From an uncultured Oleispira sp. (GTDB lineage: Bacteria > Pseudomonadota > Gammaproteobacteria > Pseudomonadales > Oceanobacteraceae): a stretch of 64,000 nucleotides of DNA. The position numbers and the translations under genes are program-made. The notes under the pieces are model-generated. The model worked only from the letters and a program-made list of their open reading frames with translations, did no database searches and was not told the origin of the DNA. How positions within the stretch are numbered: position 1 is the first letter of the stretch; each line of letters begins with the position of its first letter. The DNA lies in assembly GCA_913019965.1 (NCBI GenBank), contig CAJVZR010000004.1, positions 33,516 through 97,515 of the forward strand. The letters are read 5' to 3'. This document shows positions 43,836 through 53,798 of the stretch, piece by piece.

Positions 43836-44917
43836 CTCTCATTCGCTAAGTACTGTTTCAATTTAGAGCTTAACTCAGTTGCTTCACTCGATACCGTTTC
43901 TTTTTGCGCTTGTGCTAATGCATCGGCGCTATTAAAGGTTTGCCAAAATAGCTGAGGTCTGCCATTGGAATGCTGGCTTCGCTTTAGCTGTTGTAAAAAT
44001 GCCGCTGCGGCTTTTGCGGAGTAGGTATTTTCTAATTTTATTCCTTGCTGTTTAAATGCTTCAATTGCGTTTTGGCTTTCTTTACTTGCGATGCCATAAC
44101 CCTCTCCATAAAAACCGTCATCGAAATGGCATTGGGGAATGTTAGCAATACCTTCTATCCCCCAATCTTTCATTTGCTTTACCGCTTGTTTAATAACTTT
44201 ATTTACTTCATTAGCGGTGCATGCGGGAAATGGCCCTAAATAAGCAGGTGCTACTCGTATGCCAATGACTTTACTGTTTAATCCTGAAAGCTGTACTCCC
44301 AAGGTAAGCCCCGCTAGGGTAGAGCAACTGCCAACGGGAACAAATATATGTTCAGGTTCCGGCAATTCCCCCGCATCGACCTGCTGCTTTAATTCAAAGG
44401 CTGCATTGATATAAGCAAAGGTGGCAACTGAATTTGAGCAGCCCGCCCATAAAAAATAACTGTCGGAATTTAAGCGATAGTGACTGCTGTAAAAACGCAA
44501 TACGGTTTTTAATAATGAACCACAAAAAATCAGCTCAGCACCATAGGCTCGCATCAAAGCCAGATTGTCTTTGACTGTTTTCGTTAACGGCTGTTCAAAT
44601 AAATAAACCGTGCACTTCAACTGATTGCGATAACACATCATGGCGGTGGCAACACCGGCATTAGTCCCCGTCGCGCCAAAAGTAATGACATGCTTTTTAT
44701 TCTGTCGCTTTATTTCAGCTAAAACAAAATCCAGTTTACGAATTTTATTACCACCATAGTTGGGGTGGGTTAAATCGTCTTGTTTTAGCCAAGCGTTCGG
44801 GCCTAGTTTGGACAGAGCTTTCACCGGAGTGGGTAAGCACGCAAATTGCTGCGGACTTAATTGCTGCATCATAATGGGGTAATGCTTGAATAACGGCAGG
44901 GTATTTGGGGCGGTCAT
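43832..44917 (-). CDS. PLP-dependent deaminase/D-cysteine desulfhydrase-like enzyme
   Basis: A 361-aa fold-type II PLP enzyme of the ACC deaminase/D-cysteine desulfhydrase family. The PLP lysine is K58 in PNYGGNKIRKLDF, and FGATGTNAGVATA is the phosphate-contact region. FVPVGSCSTLAGLTLG is the glycine-rich loop near the C-terminal half. The enzyme removes ammonia or sulfide from small amino acids such as D-cysteine or 1-aminocyclopropane-1-carboxylate. The exact substrate cannot be decided from the sequence, although marine homologues are often annotated as D-cysteine desulfhydrase. The gene is divergent from ruvC across about 135 bases and overlaps the stop of the PrcB-like gene by four bases. 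Confidence 0.85.
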   Translation of the reverse strand: MTAPNTLPLFKHYPIMMQQLSPQQFACLPTPVKALSKLGPNAWLKQDDLTHPNYGGNKIRKLDFVLAEIKRQNKKHVITFGATGTNAGVATAMMCYRNQLKCTVYLFEQPLTKTVKDNLALMRAYGAELIFCGSLLKTVLRFYSSHYRLNSDSYFLWAGCSNSVATFAYINAAFELKQQVDAGELPEPEHIFVPVGSCSTLAGLTLGVQLSGLNSKVIGIRVAPAYLGPFPACTANEVNKVIKQAVKQMKDWGIEGIANIPQCHFDDGFYGEGYGIASKESQNAIEAFKQQGIKLENTYSAKAAAAFLQQLKRSQHSNGRPQLFWQTFNSADALAQAQKETVSSEATELSSKLKQYLANES

Positions 44918-45052
44918 AGCGATCTTGTTTCAGCGGTATTTTATTATTGTTTAAAATTTGAGCGGGCAGCACTTTCTTAACAAACTAGCGCTACCTGAAA
45001 GCTCAAGGACGGTTTAGAATGCGTTCAACTCAGCGAATTGTAAATGTTAAAT

Positions 45053-45571
45053 ATGGCCATTATTTTAGGCATAGACCCAGGCTCTCGGATTACCGGTTAT
45101 GGTGTGATTAACGCCGTCGGGCAAAAAATCGAATATATTGCCAGTGGTTGTATCCGCATTACGGAAAAGGAATTGCCGCAACGACTCGGACAGGTCTTTG
45201 CTGGGGTGAATGAAATCATTGAAACCTACGGTCCGCAGGAATTTGCCATTGAACAGGTTTTTATGGGTAAAAATGCCGATTCCGCATTGAAGTTAGGACA
45301 AGCTCGAGGTGTTGCAATCGTGGCTGCTGTGCAGCATGAGTTGCCAGTTGCTGAATACGCAGCGAGGGCGGTAAAACAAGCTGTTGTTGGAAAAGGCAGT
45401 GCGGATAAAACTCAGGTTCAGCATATGGTTCAGTTGCTATTGAAATTGCCGGGTAAGCCACAAGAAGATGCGGCGGATGCGCTCGCTATTGCCATTACGC
45501 ATGCCCATACCAGTGCGAGCTTAATTGCGAATCTAGGTGCGGGTAAATTCAGCCGTGGTCGCATGCGATAA
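45053..45571 (+). CDS. ruvC: Crossover junction endodeoxyribonuclease RuvC
   Basis: RuvC resolves Holliday junctions by symmetric cleavage. The protein is 172 aa from ATG 45053 ([18 protein letters not shown]) with D8 as the first catalytic acid. The later [10 protein letters not shown] and [11 protein letters not shown] provide the Glu and C-terminal Asp residues of the RNase-H-like site. An ATG nine bases earlier is in frame but adds residues not usual for the family. It heads the ruvCAB group, followed at 51 bases by ruvA. No LexA box is apparent upstream, so SOS control is not evident. Confidence 0.97.
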   Translation: MAIILGIDPGSRITGYGVINAVGQKIEYIASGCIRITEKELPQRLGQVFAGVNEIIETYGPQEFAIEQVFMGKNADSALKLGQARGVAIVAAVQHELPVAEYAARAVKQAVVGKGSADKTQVQHMVQLLLKLPGKPQEDAADALAIAITHAHTSASLIANLGAGKFSRGRMR

Positions 45572-45622
45572 AGATAGCTGTTAGGCTAGCGTTTTTAATC
45601 CGTTGTGTGAGAAGAAGCGAGA

Positions 45623-46225
45623 ATGATTGGACGTTTAAGTGGTGTATTAATCGAAAAGCAAGCCCCGGATTTACTCATCGATGTAAATGGTGTGGGTTAT
45701 GAAGTTCAAGCACCCTTATCAAGTTTTTTAGATATTGGTAAGGTCGGTGATAAGGTGACCTTATTCACTCATTTTACCGTGCGTGAAGACGCACAACTGC
45801 TGTATGGTTTTAGCGACAAAATGCAGCGTACTATGTTTCGCACGCTAATAAAGGTTAGTGGTGTAGGGCCTAAGTTAGCGCTGGGGATTTTATCCAGCAT
45901 GGATGCCGATAGCTTTGCTCGCTGCATTCAAAACCATGAAGTGACGGCGTTAACCAAATTGCCTGGGGTTGGCAAAAAGACGGCTGAGCGTCTTATTGTT
46001 GAAATGCAGGACCGTCTAAAAGAATGGCATACACAGGCGCCTTTATGGGCTGCAGTCGAGCAATCGGAAGCAGATCATCGTAATAATTTCATTGCTGAAG
46101 CCGAAGCAGCTTTAATCTCACTGGGTTATAAACCGCAAGAAGCGGCTAAGATGTTGAGCAAAATGCCCGCGGATATCGATAGCTCAGAAGAAATGATTCG
46201 CCGTGCTTTAAAAGGTATGATGTAA
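45623..46225 (+). CDS. ruvA: Holliday junction DNA helicase subunit RuvA
   Basis: RuvA binds Holliday junctions as a tetramer and loads RuvB. The 200-aa protein starts MIGRLSGVLIEK (OB-fold domain I), has the two helix-hairpin-helix motifs (VSGVGPKLALGIL and LPGVGKKTAERLIVEM) in domain II, and ends with the RuvB-binding domain III (EAEAALISLGYKPQEAAKML). Length and order are typical. It sits between ruvC and ruvB with short gaps (51 and 36 bases), and the three genes form an operon. Confidence 0.98.
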   Translation: MIGRLSGVLIEKQAPDLLIDVNGVGYEVQAPLSSFLDIGKVGDKVTLFTHFTVREDAQLLYGFSDKMQRTMFRTLIKVSGVGPKLALGILSSMDADSFARCIQNHEVTALTKLPGVGKKTAERLIVEMQDRLKEWHTQAPLWAAVEQSEADHRNNFIAEAEAALISLGYKPQEAAKMLSKMPADIDSSEEMIRRALKGMM

Positions 46226-46261
46226 GACAAACGTGGAACTATTTATTCGTGGAATTATCCT

Positions 46262-47305
46262 ATGATCGAAAGTGATCGCTTTATTAGTGCGACACCTAGC
46301 AATGACAAGTTAGGGGATCATGATCTTTCGCCTAAGCGCGAAGACAAACAAGACCGTGCAATTCGCCCGGATACGCTGGCCGATTATCGTGGTCAAACTG
46401 CGGTACGTGAACAGATGGAAATATTCATCGGTGCGGCGCGAACCCGTAATGAAGCTTTAGATCATACGTTGGTTTTTGGTCCTCCGGGTTTGGGGAAAAC
46501 GACCCTAGCTAATATTATTGCCCATGAAATGGGCTCGGCTATTAAGAGTACTTCTGGACCTGTTTTAGAAAAAGCTGGCGATTTAGCCGCGATGCTAACC
46601 AATTTAGAAGAGGGTGATGTTCTTTTTATTGATGAAATACATCGTCTCAGTCCTGCGGTAGAAGAAATCTTATACCCTGCCATGGAAGATTATCAATTGG
46701 ATATCATGGTGGGGGAAGGCCCCGCTGCGCGTTCGATTAAGTTGGATTTACCCGCGTTTACCTTAGTCGGTGCGACAACGCGTGCTGGATTGTTAACCGC
46801 GCCATTACGTGACCGCTTCGGTATCGTTCAGCGCTTAGAGTTTTATAATATTGCTGATCTTTCGTATATCGTTGCGCGTTCTGCGAGGCTGATGGGCTTA
46901 GAATCTGAACCAGGTGGTGCGGAAGAGATTGCTCGTCGATCACGGGGAACCCCTCGAATTGCTAATCGACTTTTACGACGAGTACGCGACTATGCGCAGG
47001 TTAAAAGTGATGGGGTCATAACAAAATCCAGTGCAGACGCCGCGTTGAATATGCTCAATGTCGATAGCCAAGGTTTTGATCATATGGATCGACGCTTGCT
47101 GTTGGCGTTATTAGAGAAATTTGACGGTGGGCCGGTCGGTGTTGATAGTCTTGCCGCCGCGATCAGTGAAGAGCGCGATACGATTGAAGATGTACTTGAA
47201 CCGTATCTGATACAGCAAGGTTATATGATGCGAACCTCACGAGGGCGTATGGCAACGAAATTAGCCTATCGCCACTTTGGTTTGCCAGAACCTACGACAG
47301 AATAA
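46262..47305 (+). CDS. ruvB: Holliday junction branch migration ATPase RuvB
   Basis: RuvB is the hexameric AAA+ motor that drives branch migration. The 347-aa protein has Walker [16 protein letters not shown], Walker [11 protein letters not shown], sensor 1 [10 protein letters not shown] and the arginine finger region [16 protein letters not shown]. The C-terminal winged helix runs from about 270 and ends [15 protein letters not shown], which contacts DNA. It begins with a [15 protein letters not shown] flexible tail. A hairpin (GTGCCGA/TCGGCAC, 47308-47329) follows the stop but lacks a T-run, so ruv and tol transcripts may not be fully separated. Confidence 0.98.
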   Translation: MIESDRFISATPSNDKLGDHDLSPKREDKQDRAIRPDTLADYRGQTAVREQMEIFIGAARTRNEALDHTLVFGPPGLGKTTLANIIAHEMGSAIKSTSGPVLEKAGDLAAMLTNLEEGDVLFIDEIHRLSPAVEEILYPAMEDYQLDIMVGEGPAARSIKLDLPAFTLVGATTRAGLLTAPLRDRFGIVQRLEFYNIADLSYIVARSARLMGLESEPGGAEEIARRSRGTPRIANRLLRRVRDYAQVKSDGVITKSSADAALNMLNVDSQGFDHMDRRLLLALLEKFDGGPVGVDSLAAAISEERDTIEDVLEPYLIQQGYMMRTSRGRMATKLAYRHFGLPEPTTE

Positions 47306-47386
47306 TCGTGCCGACCTTTGGTTCGGCACAAAAAATATTAAAAATTAGATTTAAACGAATAGATCAGAAAAATTTAGGGGAATATT

Positions 47387-48100
47387 GTGGAACAAGCATC
47401 CGTTGAACAATCCATGTCGATTATTTCATTAATCGCTAATGCCAGTTTTGTCGTGCAGTTGGTTATGTTGCTATTGGTCGTCGCTTCGATTGCTTCTTGG
47501 GTGATTATTGTTCAGCGCTGGCGCTTATTGGCGGCAACTCGTCAGCAATTAAATGAATTTGAAGAGCGTTTTTGGTCAGGCATCGACTTAAATCAGCTGT
47601 ATAAAGAGTGCCAACAAAATCCTGAACCCATTGGTGTTGAAAATGTATTCTCCAGTGGTTTAAAAGAGTTCGGTAAAATTCGTCAGCAAGCCCCTGATGA
47701 GCCGGATACGATTATGGAAGGTACGCAGCGGGCAATGCGTATTGCGATTAGTCGAGAAACAGAAGTTCTTGAGCATCACTTATCATTTTTAGCAACGGTT
47801 GGTTCGACCAGCCCGTATGTTGGTTTATTTGGTACGGTTTGGGGCATAATGCATTCTTTCCAGGGTCTTGCGATGACGAAGCAAGCAACGATTGCTTCTG
47901 TGGCACCGGGTATTTCAGAGGCGCTTGTGGCTACCGCGATGGGCTTGTTAGCGGCTATTCCAGCGGTTATCTTTTATAACCGATTCACGACTCGCGTTGA
48001 GCAGCTAGTGACGGGCATGCAAACTTTTGGTGAAGAATTCTCTTCTATTTTGTACCGTCAAACCCACCGTATGAAGCAGCAAAAGAAAGGTGGTGAATAA
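47387..48100 (+). CDS. tolQ: Tol-Pal system proton-channel protein TolQ
   Basis: TolQ is the inner-membrane ion-channel subunit that energises Tol-Pal with TolR during cell constriction. The 237-aa protein has three helices (about 15-40, 135-160 and 170-195). The phrases [15 protein letters not shown] and [23 protein letters not shown] are the MotA/TolQ/ExbB channel motifs. Translation starts at GTG with AGGGG 6 bases upstream. Its stop overlaps the tolR ATG by one base. It opens the tolQRAB-pal-cpoB operon, which follows ruvB as in other gammaproteobacteria. Confidence 0.97.
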   Translation: MEQASVEQSMSIISLIANASFVVQLVMLLLVVASIASWVIIVQRWRLLAATRQQLNEFEERFWSGIDLNQLYKECQQNPEPIGVENVFSSGLKEFGKIRQQAPDEPDTIMEGTQRAMRIAISRETEVLEHHLSFLATVGSTSPYVGLFGTVWGIMHSFQGLAMTKQATIASVAPGISEALVATAMGLLAAIPAVIFYNRFTTRVEQLVTGMQTFGEEFSSILYRQTHRMKQQKKGGE

Positions 48101-48561
48101 TGTCTGGGGTATCACCTCTTGCTCCGGCTGGTGGGGCTAAGCGAAAGCCAATGGCAGAAATCAATGTTGTTCCTTACATTGATGTTATGTTGGTTTTATT
48201 GATTATCTTTATGGTTACAGCGCCTATGTTGAATCAGGGGGTCGACGTTGATTTGCCCAATGTGGATGCAAACCCTGTTGCGGTCGAAGAAGATGAAAAT
48301 CAATTGATTGTTTCGGTTTCAGCCAAAGGCTTGTATTACTTAGAGCGTGGCAGTGATGATCCAAAGGCCATGGCCTTGGTTGATATTAAAAAATACGTAA
48401 CGATTTTATTAAAAAGCCAGCCCAAAACAGATGTTCTGGTGCGAGGAGATGAAAGCGTACCTTACGGCATTGTGGTGGCTTTGATGGGAATCTTACAAGC
48501 TGCCGGAGCCCCGTCTGTAGGTTTAATCACCGAAGCTCCTGATCCGCAAGCAGGTCAGTAG
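48100..48561 (+). CDS. tolR: Tol-Pal system protein TolR
   Basis: TolR forms the second part of the TolQR motor. The 153-aa protein has one helix (about 25-42), and the proton-accepting aspartate lies in [20 protein letters not shown]. The periplasmic ExbD-like domain (about 60-145) binds peptidoglycan. Its start is fused to the tolQ stop (TAATG), and tolA starts two bases after its stop, so expression is tightly coupled. Confidence 0.96.
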   Translation: MSGVSPLAPAGGAKRKPMAEINVVPYIDVMLVLLIIFMVTAPMLNQGVDVDLPNVDANPVAVEEDENQLIVSVSAKGLYYLERGSDDPKAMALVDIKKYVTILLKSQPKTDVLVRGDESVPYGIVVALMGILQAAGAPSVGLITEAPDPQAGQ

Positions 48562-48562
48562 C

Positions 48563-49423
48563 ATGTTGAAAAAACTGCTCGACCCCCAAGGTTACGGCTT
48601 AGCGATTATCGTTGCTTTGACATTGCATATCGTAGTGATTGCATTGTTTGCGATTAAGTGGCCGGAAGAAAATCGTCAAATGGCGGAGCCGATCCCGAAA
48701 AATATTCAAGCCAAGGTCATCCAGACTGAGAGTAAGCAGGTTAAACAGCGTAAGCTAGCGGCAAAGAAGCGAGAAGAAAAACGTCGCAAGGATGAAAACT
48801 GGAGAAAACACCTAGCGAAGAAGAAAGCGGCTAAAGAAAAAGCGCGCAAGGACAAAGCTAAAAGAGATAAAGCGGCCAAAGATAAAGCTAAGAAACTCGC
48901 GAATAAGAAGAAGGCTGATAAAAAGAAAGCCGATGCGTTAAAGCAAAAAGCGTTAAAAGAAAAAACGCTAGCCGCCGAGCAGGAGCGATTAGAGCAAGAG
49001 AAGCTTGAAGAGCAACAGATGTTTGAGCGTGAACAGGAAGCCGCTCTGATGGAAGCCCTTGCCGCAGAAGAGCAACAGCGTTCGATAGAGAGGGCATTAG
49101 CAGATGAGCAACAAGCACAAAAGAATGCGTTAATAACCGATGATATTGTGGCTCAAATTCAAGCAAAAATTTATGAAACTTGGCGCTATCCGCCTAGTGC
49201 GCGTCCTGATATGCGAGTGCTGGTTAAGATTCAGTTGGTGCCAACCGGTGAAGTGATTCATGTTTCCATCACAAAAGGCAGTGGTAATGAAGCCGTTGAC
49301 CGCTCGGTGTTAGCCGCGGTTAAACGCGCTCAACCTTTGCCGGTTCCCAAAGATGGTCGGATCTTCGAACAAAAATTTAGAAATTTCAGTATGGAATTCA
49401 GTCCTAAGGATGCAGTGTGGTAA
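48563..49423 (+). CDS. tolA: Tol-Pal system spanning protein TolA
   Basis: TolA links the TolQR motor to Pal and TolB. The 286-aa protein has one N-terminal helix (about 13-33) and a long KA/KE-rich helix (about 55-185) that spans the periplasm. A C-terminal TonB-like domain (about 195-286) contains [23 protein letters not shown]. It is shorter than E. coli TolA (421 aa), mainly in the helix, as in many marine relatives. It overlaps the start of tolB. Confidence 0.95.
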   Translation: MLKKLLDPQGYGLAIIVALTLHIVVIALFAIKWPEENRQMAEPIPKNIQAKVIQTESKQVKQRKLAAKKREEKRRKDENWRKHLAKKKAAKEKARKDKAKRDKAAKDKAKKLANKKKADKKKADALKQKALKEKTLAAEQERLEQEKLEEQQMFEREQEAALMEALAAEEQQRSIERALADEQQAQKNALITDDIVAQIQAKIYETWRYPPSARPDMRVLVKIQLVPTGEVIHVSITKGSGNEAVDRSVLAAVKRAQPLPVPKDGRIFEQKFRNFSMEFSPKDAVW

Positions 49424-50721
49424 TGAATAGTCGTCTTATTAAATTAGTTATTCAGATTTTCTTATTGAGTATTGTGGCAATGCAGGCTCGGGCTGAGCTT
49501 GTGATTGAGATTACTCAAGGCAAGCAAAGCGCTATTCCAATGGCGGTTGTGCCGTTTAAATGGAAGGGGTTAAAAGCATTACCTGAGAATGTTGCACAGA
49601 TCGTCGCGAATGATTTAGGTCGTAGTGGTTATTTTAACAGTTTGCCGAAGACGGAAATGTTGAGCTTACCCAATACCGAAGAAGAGGTATTCTATCGGGA
49701 CTGGGAGTTATTGAAGCAAGATTATTTGGTGGTCGGTGAGATCAAACAAGATAGTCGTGGTGGTTATATCATTAACTTTAAGTTAATCGATGTGAATACT
49801 CGCACCGCCTTGATGAATCAAAAGCTTACCGGTGGCGCTTCATCATTACGTGATATCGCTCACTTTATGAGTGATCGAATCTTTGCTGCGTTGACGGGCT
49901 TGCCAGGGGCTTTTTCAACTAAATTGGTATACGTCACGACGAATCGTGAGCGCACTAAGTTTAACTTGAGTTATGCTGACGCCGATGGTGCTCGTGAGCA
50001 GAACATCTTTTCTTCTAAGCAGCCGATAATCTCGCCTTCTTGGTCTGCCGATGGCAAAAAAATCGCTTACGCCAGCTTTGAAAATGGGCGTAGTGAAATC
50101 TTTATTCAGGAAATTGCGAGTGGTAAGCGAGAGAAGATAGCCTCGTTTAAAGGCTCTAATAGTGCACCAGCTTTTTCTCCAGACGGCAAAAAAATGGCCA
50201 TGGTGCTTTCGCGCAATGGTAATCCTGATGTTTATGTTATGGATCTTGCTACACGTCAACTTGATAGAATTACAAAGCATTATGGTATTGATACGGAACC
50301 GCAATGGATGCCTGATGGTCAAAGCTTAATCTTCACTTCCAGTCGAATTGGTAAGCCGCAGATTTATCAAGTATCTATTACGGAGAAAAAGCCAAAGCGT
50401 ATTACGTTCGAAGGGGATTATAATGCTCGTGCGAGAATTACCCCGGACGGACGTAAGATGGTGATGGTGCATCGTAATAATGGTCGCTTCCACATCGCTG
50501 CGCAGAATATGAAGACGGGAGTTTTACAAATTTTAACCTCAGAAACCCACTTGGACGAATCTCCTAGTGTTGCACCGAATGGAAGTATGGTAGTTTATGC
50601 AGCAAGTGTAGGAGATCGAAGTATTTTAGCCGCTGTTTCATTAGATGGAGAGGTTAAATTCCGTTTACCATCTAAATATGGCGACGTTCGAGAGCCGGCT
50701 TGGTCGCCTTTGTTAAAATAA
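49417..50721 (+). CDS. tolB: Tol-Pal system beta-propeller protein TolB
   Basis: TolB is the periplasmic propeller that shuttles between Pal and TolA. The 434-aa protein has a signal peptide ending [13 protein letters not shown], an N-terminal two-lobed domain (to about 165), and the repeated propeller blades with [25 protein letters not shown] and DGRKMVMVH signatures. Two starts are possible: GTG 49417 has AAGGA 6 bases upstream, whereas ATG 49423 overlaps the tolA stop (TAATG) with the same site 12 bases away. I keep the GTG because of spacing. Confidence 0.96.
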   Translation: MVMNSRLIKLVIQIFLLSIVAMQARAELVIEITQGKQSAIPMAVVPFKWKGLKALPENVAQIVANDLGRSGYFNSLPKTEMLSLPNTEEEVFYRDWELLKQDYLVVGEIKQDSRGGYIINFKLIDVNTRTALMNQKLTGGASSLRDIAHFMSDRIFAALTGLPGAFSTKLVYVTTNRERTKFNLSYADADGAREQNIFSSKQPIISPSWSADGKKIAYASFENGRSEIFIQEIASGKREKIASFKGSNSAPAFSPDGKKMAMVLSRNGNPDVYVMDLATRQLDRITKHYGIDTEPQWMPDGQSLIFTSSRIGKPQIYQVSITEKKPKRITFEGDYNARARITPDGRKMVMVHRNNGRFHIAAQNMKTGVLQILTSETHLDESPSVAPNGSMVVYAASVGDRSILAAVSLDGEVKFRLPSKYGDVREPAWSPLLK

Positions 50722-50785
50722 TAGCAAGATGACTGGGTAAACCGATTTTAAATTAATTATTAAACAATCTATGGGAAGTAAAATT

Positions 50786-51340
50786 ATGCAAAAGCGTGCA
50801 TTAGTTAAAACATTGGGTCTAACCTTTGGTGCAGTATTAATGACTGCATGTGCTAGCAATAGCGATGTAGCGGAAGGTGATGAGCTTAAGCCACTAGACG
50901 CAGCACAAGAAACTGCGGCTGAAGTTGAGACTAAAGGTGTTGAAGCACAAGCCGTTGCAGGTGAGCAAGTTGACGCAGCAGCGAACGAAGCTCAAGCAGC
51001 TTTGATGGACGTAACGGTTTTCTACTTTGATTTTGATAACACAACGATCAAAGCAGATAGCAAGAACTCTTTAATTGCACACTCTCAGTATCTAGCGGCT
51101 AATTCTTCAGCTCGCGTAGTATTGGAAGGTCATGCTGATGAGCGTGGAACAGTTGAATACAACCTAGCTTTGGGTGAGCGTCGTGCAATCTCTGTAAGCC
51201 GTTTCCTACAGGCGAATGGTGCAGCAGCTTCTCAAATCGAAACAGTAAGTTTTGGAGAAGAGCGTCCAGCATTGATGGGCCATAATGATGATTCTTGGTC
51301 TCAAAACCGTCGTGTTGAGATTAAATACCAGAGCCGTTAA
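50786..51340 (+). CDS. pal: Peptidoglycan-associated lipoprotein Pal
   Basis: Pal anchors the outer membrane to peptidoglycan. The 184-aa protein starts at ATG 50786 with GGAAG 7 bases upstream; an ATG at 50771 overlaps that site. The lipobox is LMTAC. An Ala-, Glu- and Gln-rich spacer precedes the OmpA-like domain, where the TLALGERRAISVSRFL-type text appears as NLALGERRAISVSRFL and the Asp of GHADERGT binds diaminopimelate. It follows tolB and precedes cpoB by 6 bases. Confidence 0.97.
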   Translation: MQKRALVKTLGLTFGAVLMTACASNSDVAEGDELKPLDAAQETAAEVETKGVEAQAVAGEQVDAAANEAQAALMDVTVFYFDFDNTTIKADSKNSLIAHSQYLAANSSARVVLEGHADERGTVEYNLALGERRAISVSRFLQANGAAASQIETVSFGEERPALMGHNDDSWSQNRRVEIKYQSR

Positions 51341-51346
51341 TTTCTT

Positions 51347-52132
51347 ATGAAATATACAGTCTTACCTCTAGCGCTGATGCTTTCTATGCTCAGCGCCGCG
51401 GAAGATGGCTGGGTAGCAGTAGGCCAAGCGCCTACTGCAAAACCTGCTATTCAAGCGCCCAGTTCTTCAGTCAGCCCTACAACTTCTCCAATCCCCATTC
51501 TTAATAACGCTCCAGTTCAAGTAGCGAATAGCTCTTTGCAAGTTGAATTGTTATCTATGGTTGAAACCATGCAGCAAGAAATCGCTGAGCTTCGGGGTAT
51601 AGTTGAAGAGCAAAATCATTCGATTGAAATGCTGCAAAAGCAGCAGCAGCAACGTTATTTAGATCTTGATCGACGTATGGCTGAGTTATTGAAAACTTCA
51701 ATCCCTTCAACACCTACTGAGCAGGTGAATCAGGTGGGCGTATTAGCCGCCGATGACCTTTATGCAAGTGCCATGTCTTTTATTAAAAAGAAGGACTTTA
51801 CCTCAGCACTGAAGCAGTTAGATCTATTTGCGAAAACGTACCCGCAGCATGACCTTGCGGCGAATGCTTTTTATTGGTCAGGTGAAGTGCAGTTAGCGGA
51901 AGGAAATTTTGATCTAGCGATCCAGCAATTTAATACGGTTGTTAAGCATCATGGGCAACATAACAAAGCGGCAGATTCTCACTATAAGTTAGCCGTTTCT
52001 TATGATCGCAGCGGAGATGCAAATAAAGCTAAGCAAATCTTGGCTCAAGTGATTGAGCTGTACAAAGGAAAATCCGATTCTGCAGTTCGATTGGCAGAAC
52101 GTTATCTTGCACGATTAAACTCAGCTGAGTAG
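51347..52132 (+). CDS. cpoB: Cell division coordinator CpoB
   Basis: CpoB couples Tol energy to peptidoglycan synthesis by PBP1B during constriction. The 261-aa protein has a short signal peptide (to about residue 18), a trimerising coiled coil (about 65-110, NHSIEMLQKQQQQRYLDLD), and three TPR units in the C-terminal half. Those units are recognisable by AANAFYWSGEVQLAEGNFDLA, then KAADSHYKLAVSYDR. It is the last gene of the tol operon, six bases after pal. The two tRNA-Lys genes follow. Confidence 0.92.
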   Translation: MKYTVLPLALMLSMLSAAEDGWVAVGQAPTAKPAIQAPSSSVSPTTSPIPILNNAPVQVANSSLQVELLSMVETMQQEIAELRGIVEEQNHSIEMLQKQQQQRYLDLDRRMAELLKTSIPSTPTEQVNQVGVLAADDLYASAMSFIKKKDFTSALKQLDLFAKTYPQHDLAANAFYWSGEVQLAEGNFDLAIQQFNTVVKHHGQHNKAADSHYKLAVSYDRSGDANKAKQILAQVIELYKGKSDSAVRLAERYLARLNSAE

Positions 52133-52182
52133 TGGGTTTAAGTGCAAGTGCTTGTCTTTTATAGATTATTTTAAAAAAAGGC

Positions 52183-52210
52183 TTGCCAAGGAAAAATAAA
52201 TCGGTATTAT
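52183..52210 (+). promoter_or_regulatory. Promoter of the first tRNA-Lys gene
   Basis: TTGCCA (52183-52188), 16 bases, then TATTAT (52205-52210), 16 bases before the tRNA start. It is a good sigma-70 pattern for a stable-RNA gene. Confidence 0.65.
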
Positions 52211-52226
52211 ATGCGTCCTCTCTCAA

Positions 52227-52302
52227 GGGTCGTTAGCTCAGTTGGTAGAGCAGTTGGCTTTTAACCAATTGGCCGTGCGTTCGAGTCGCACACGACCCAC
52301 CA
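52227..52302 (+). tRNA. tRNA-Lys (anticodon TTT), copy 1
   Basis: A 76-base cloverleaf with acceptor stem GGGTCGT/ACGACCC, D-loop AGCTCAGTTGGTAGAGC, anticodon loop CTTTTAA (anticodon TTT, lysine) and T-arm GTGCGTTCGAGTCGCAC. The CCA end is encoded at 52300-52302. Confidence 0.97.
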
Positions 52303-52362
52303 TTTTTTCTTTTAGAAAAAAGAGAGTTAGAAAAAAGATTTTGTTGTAAGTTACTGAAAACG

Positions 52363-52390
52363 TTGACATTTATTTTTAACTCAGTATACT
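52363..52390 (+). promoter_or_regulatory. Near-consensus promoter of the second tRNA-Lys gene
   Basis: TTGACA (52363-52368), 16 bases, TATACT (52385-52390): a perfect -35 and a -10 with one mismatch. It gives a roughly 60-base leader before the tRNA, with a GGGTAAG/CTTACTC hairpin in it. Confidence 0.8.
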
Positions 52391-52456
52391 ACGCAGCATA
52401 GAGATTGGGTAAGCTTAGTGACTTACTCGCCAAGTTCTAGAAAGACTAAAGAATTT

Positions 52457-52532
52457 GGGCCGTTAGCTCAGTTGGTAGAGCAGTTGGCTTTTAACCAATT
52501 GGCCGTGCGTTCGAGTCGCACACGGCCCACCA
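52457..52532 (+). tRNA. tRNA-Lys (anticodon TTT), copy 2
   Basis: A 76-base cloverleaf identical to copy 1 except in the acceptor stem, GGGCCGT/ACGGCCC. The T4-A69 pair of copy 1 is replaced by C4-G69, so pairing is kept. Anticodon TTT; CCA encoded at 52530-52532. Confidence 0.97.
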
Positions 52533-52540
52533 CTATATAG

Positions 52541-52572
52541 AAAGGGGTAAGCGTAGAGCTTACCCCTTTTTT
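52541..52572 (+). terminator. Terminator of the second tRNA-Lys gene
   Basis: AAAGGGGTAAGC (52541-52552) and GCTTACCCCTTT (52558-52569) are perfect 12-base arms around GTAGA, continued by TTT. Confidence 0.95.
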
Positions 52573-52619
52573 ATTGCCTGTAAGAAATCCTACAATTGTC
52601 AGTTTGCAAGTCATCAGCG

Positions 52620-52641
52620 TATCACTTGAATGTGATATACT
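52620..52641 (+). promoter_or_regulatory. Dyad overlapping a -10-like element before nadA
   Basis: TATCAC (52620-52625) and GTGATA (52632-52637) form an inverted repeat with a 6-base centre. A TATACT (52636-52641) overlaps its right half, so a bound protein would block transcription of nadA. The regulator is not identified. Confidence 0.4.
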
Positions 52642-52701
52642 TCGCCACCATATTTTTAACACATGTTTTTAAAACGTAGCTTTGCAAGGTAGTTTGCCTT
52701 T

Positions 52702-53751
52702 ATGACCGATATTGTCGTAAATGAAGAATCACAATTCGTCCGTGATCATCTAAACACTAAACTAGCCGCTGTTGTATCGGCGAGTGAAGAAGAAAAGTCC
52801 GCTTTAATTGGTGAGATTAAGCAATTATTACAGCAAGAAGATGCTGTCATGGTGGCGCACTATTATACCGAGCCTGAACTACAGGCTTTGGCAGAAGAAA
52901 CTGGCGGCTGTGTGGCTGATTCTTTGGAGATGGCCCGTTTTGGACGTGACCATCCCGCTTCTACCTTGGTGGTGGTTGGGGTTAAGTTCATGGGCGAGAC
53001 GGCTAAAATTTTAAGTCCTGAAAAGCGCGTGATCATGCCGACACTTGAGGCGACGTGTTCTTTGGATATTGGTTGTCCTGTGGATGAGTTCTCTCAGTTC
53101 TGTGATCAACACCCTGAGCGTACTGTTGTTGTTTATGCGAATACTTCTGCAGCGGTTAAAGCGCGTGCTGACTGGGTTGTGACTTCTAGTATTGCTTTGC
53201 AAGTAGTTGAGCATTTAAAAGCTCAGGGCGAGCAAATTATTTGGGCGCCCGATAAGCATTTAGGTAACTATGTTGCTAAAGAAACTGGCGTTGATATGTT
53301 GTTATGGGACAGTGCTTGTATTGTCCATGATGAGTTTAAAGCTAAGGCATTGACTGACTTAAAAGCGGTTTATCCTGATGCGGCTATCTTAGTGCATCCT
53401 GAATCGCCGCAGAGTGTGGTGGATTTGGCGGATGAGGTTGGCTCAACATCACAATTAATTGCTGCTGCTAAAAACTTACCTAATCAACAGCTAATTGTCG
53501 CGACCGATAAAGCTATCTTCTACAAGATGCAGCAAGCAGCGCCGGATAAATTACTGATTGAAGCCCCAACTGCGGGTAATGGCGCCAGTTGTAAGAGCTG
53601 TGCTCACTGCCCTTGGATGGCAATGAATGGCTTAACGAATTTGCGAAATGTGCTAAAGCAGGGTCATCAAGAGATTTTTATTGATGAGTCGATTCGCCTT
53701 GAAGCGATCAAGTCCCTCAACCGTATGTTGACCTTTACGCCAAATAAATAA
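52702..53751 (+). CDS. nadA: Quinolinate synthase NadA
   Basis: NadA makes quinolinate from iminoaspartate and dihydroxyacetone phosphate in NAD synthesis, using a 4Fe-4S cluster. The 349-aa protein has the likely cluster cysteines C119 ([12 protein letters not shown]), C206 (WDSACIVHD) and C303 in the CxxCxxC of [30 protein letters not shown] and FMGETAKIL contact the substrate. The length is typical. The tRNA-Lys and nadA order matches Pseudomonas. A terminator (53764-53798) follows its stop. Confidence 0.97.
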   Translation: MTDIVVNEESQFVRDHLNTKLAAVVSASEEEKSALIGEIKQLLQQEDAVMVAHYYTEPELQALAEETGGCVADSLEMARFGRDHPASTLVVVGVKFMGETAKILSPEKRVIMPTLEATCSLDIGCPVDEFSQFCDQHPERTVVVYANTSAAVKARADWVVTSSIALQVVEHLKAQGEQIIWAPDKHLGNYVAKETGVDMLLWDSACIVHDEFKAKALTDLKAVYPDAAILVHPESPQSVVDLADEVGSTSQLIAAAKNLPNQQLIVATDKAIFYKMQQAAPDKLLIEAPTAGNGASCKSCAHCPWMAMNGLTNLRNVLKQGHQEIFIDESIRLEAIKSLNRMLTFTPNK

Positions 53752-53763
53752 TTTGTATTGAGT

Positions 53764-53798
53764 GAATTGCTCAGTTTTAGAGGCTGAGTGATTCTTTT
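53764..53798 (+). terminator. Terminator of nadA, overlapping the 3' end of the M48 gene
   Basis: GAATTGCTCAG (53764-53774) pairs with CTGAGTGATTC (53784-53794), including two G-U pairs, and TTTT follows. Confidence 0.75.

Noticed and set aside
47308..47329. Hairpin GTGCCGA/TCGGCAC after ruvB considered as a terminator
   Set aside because: A-run rather than T-run follows on the plus strand, so it is only a stem.
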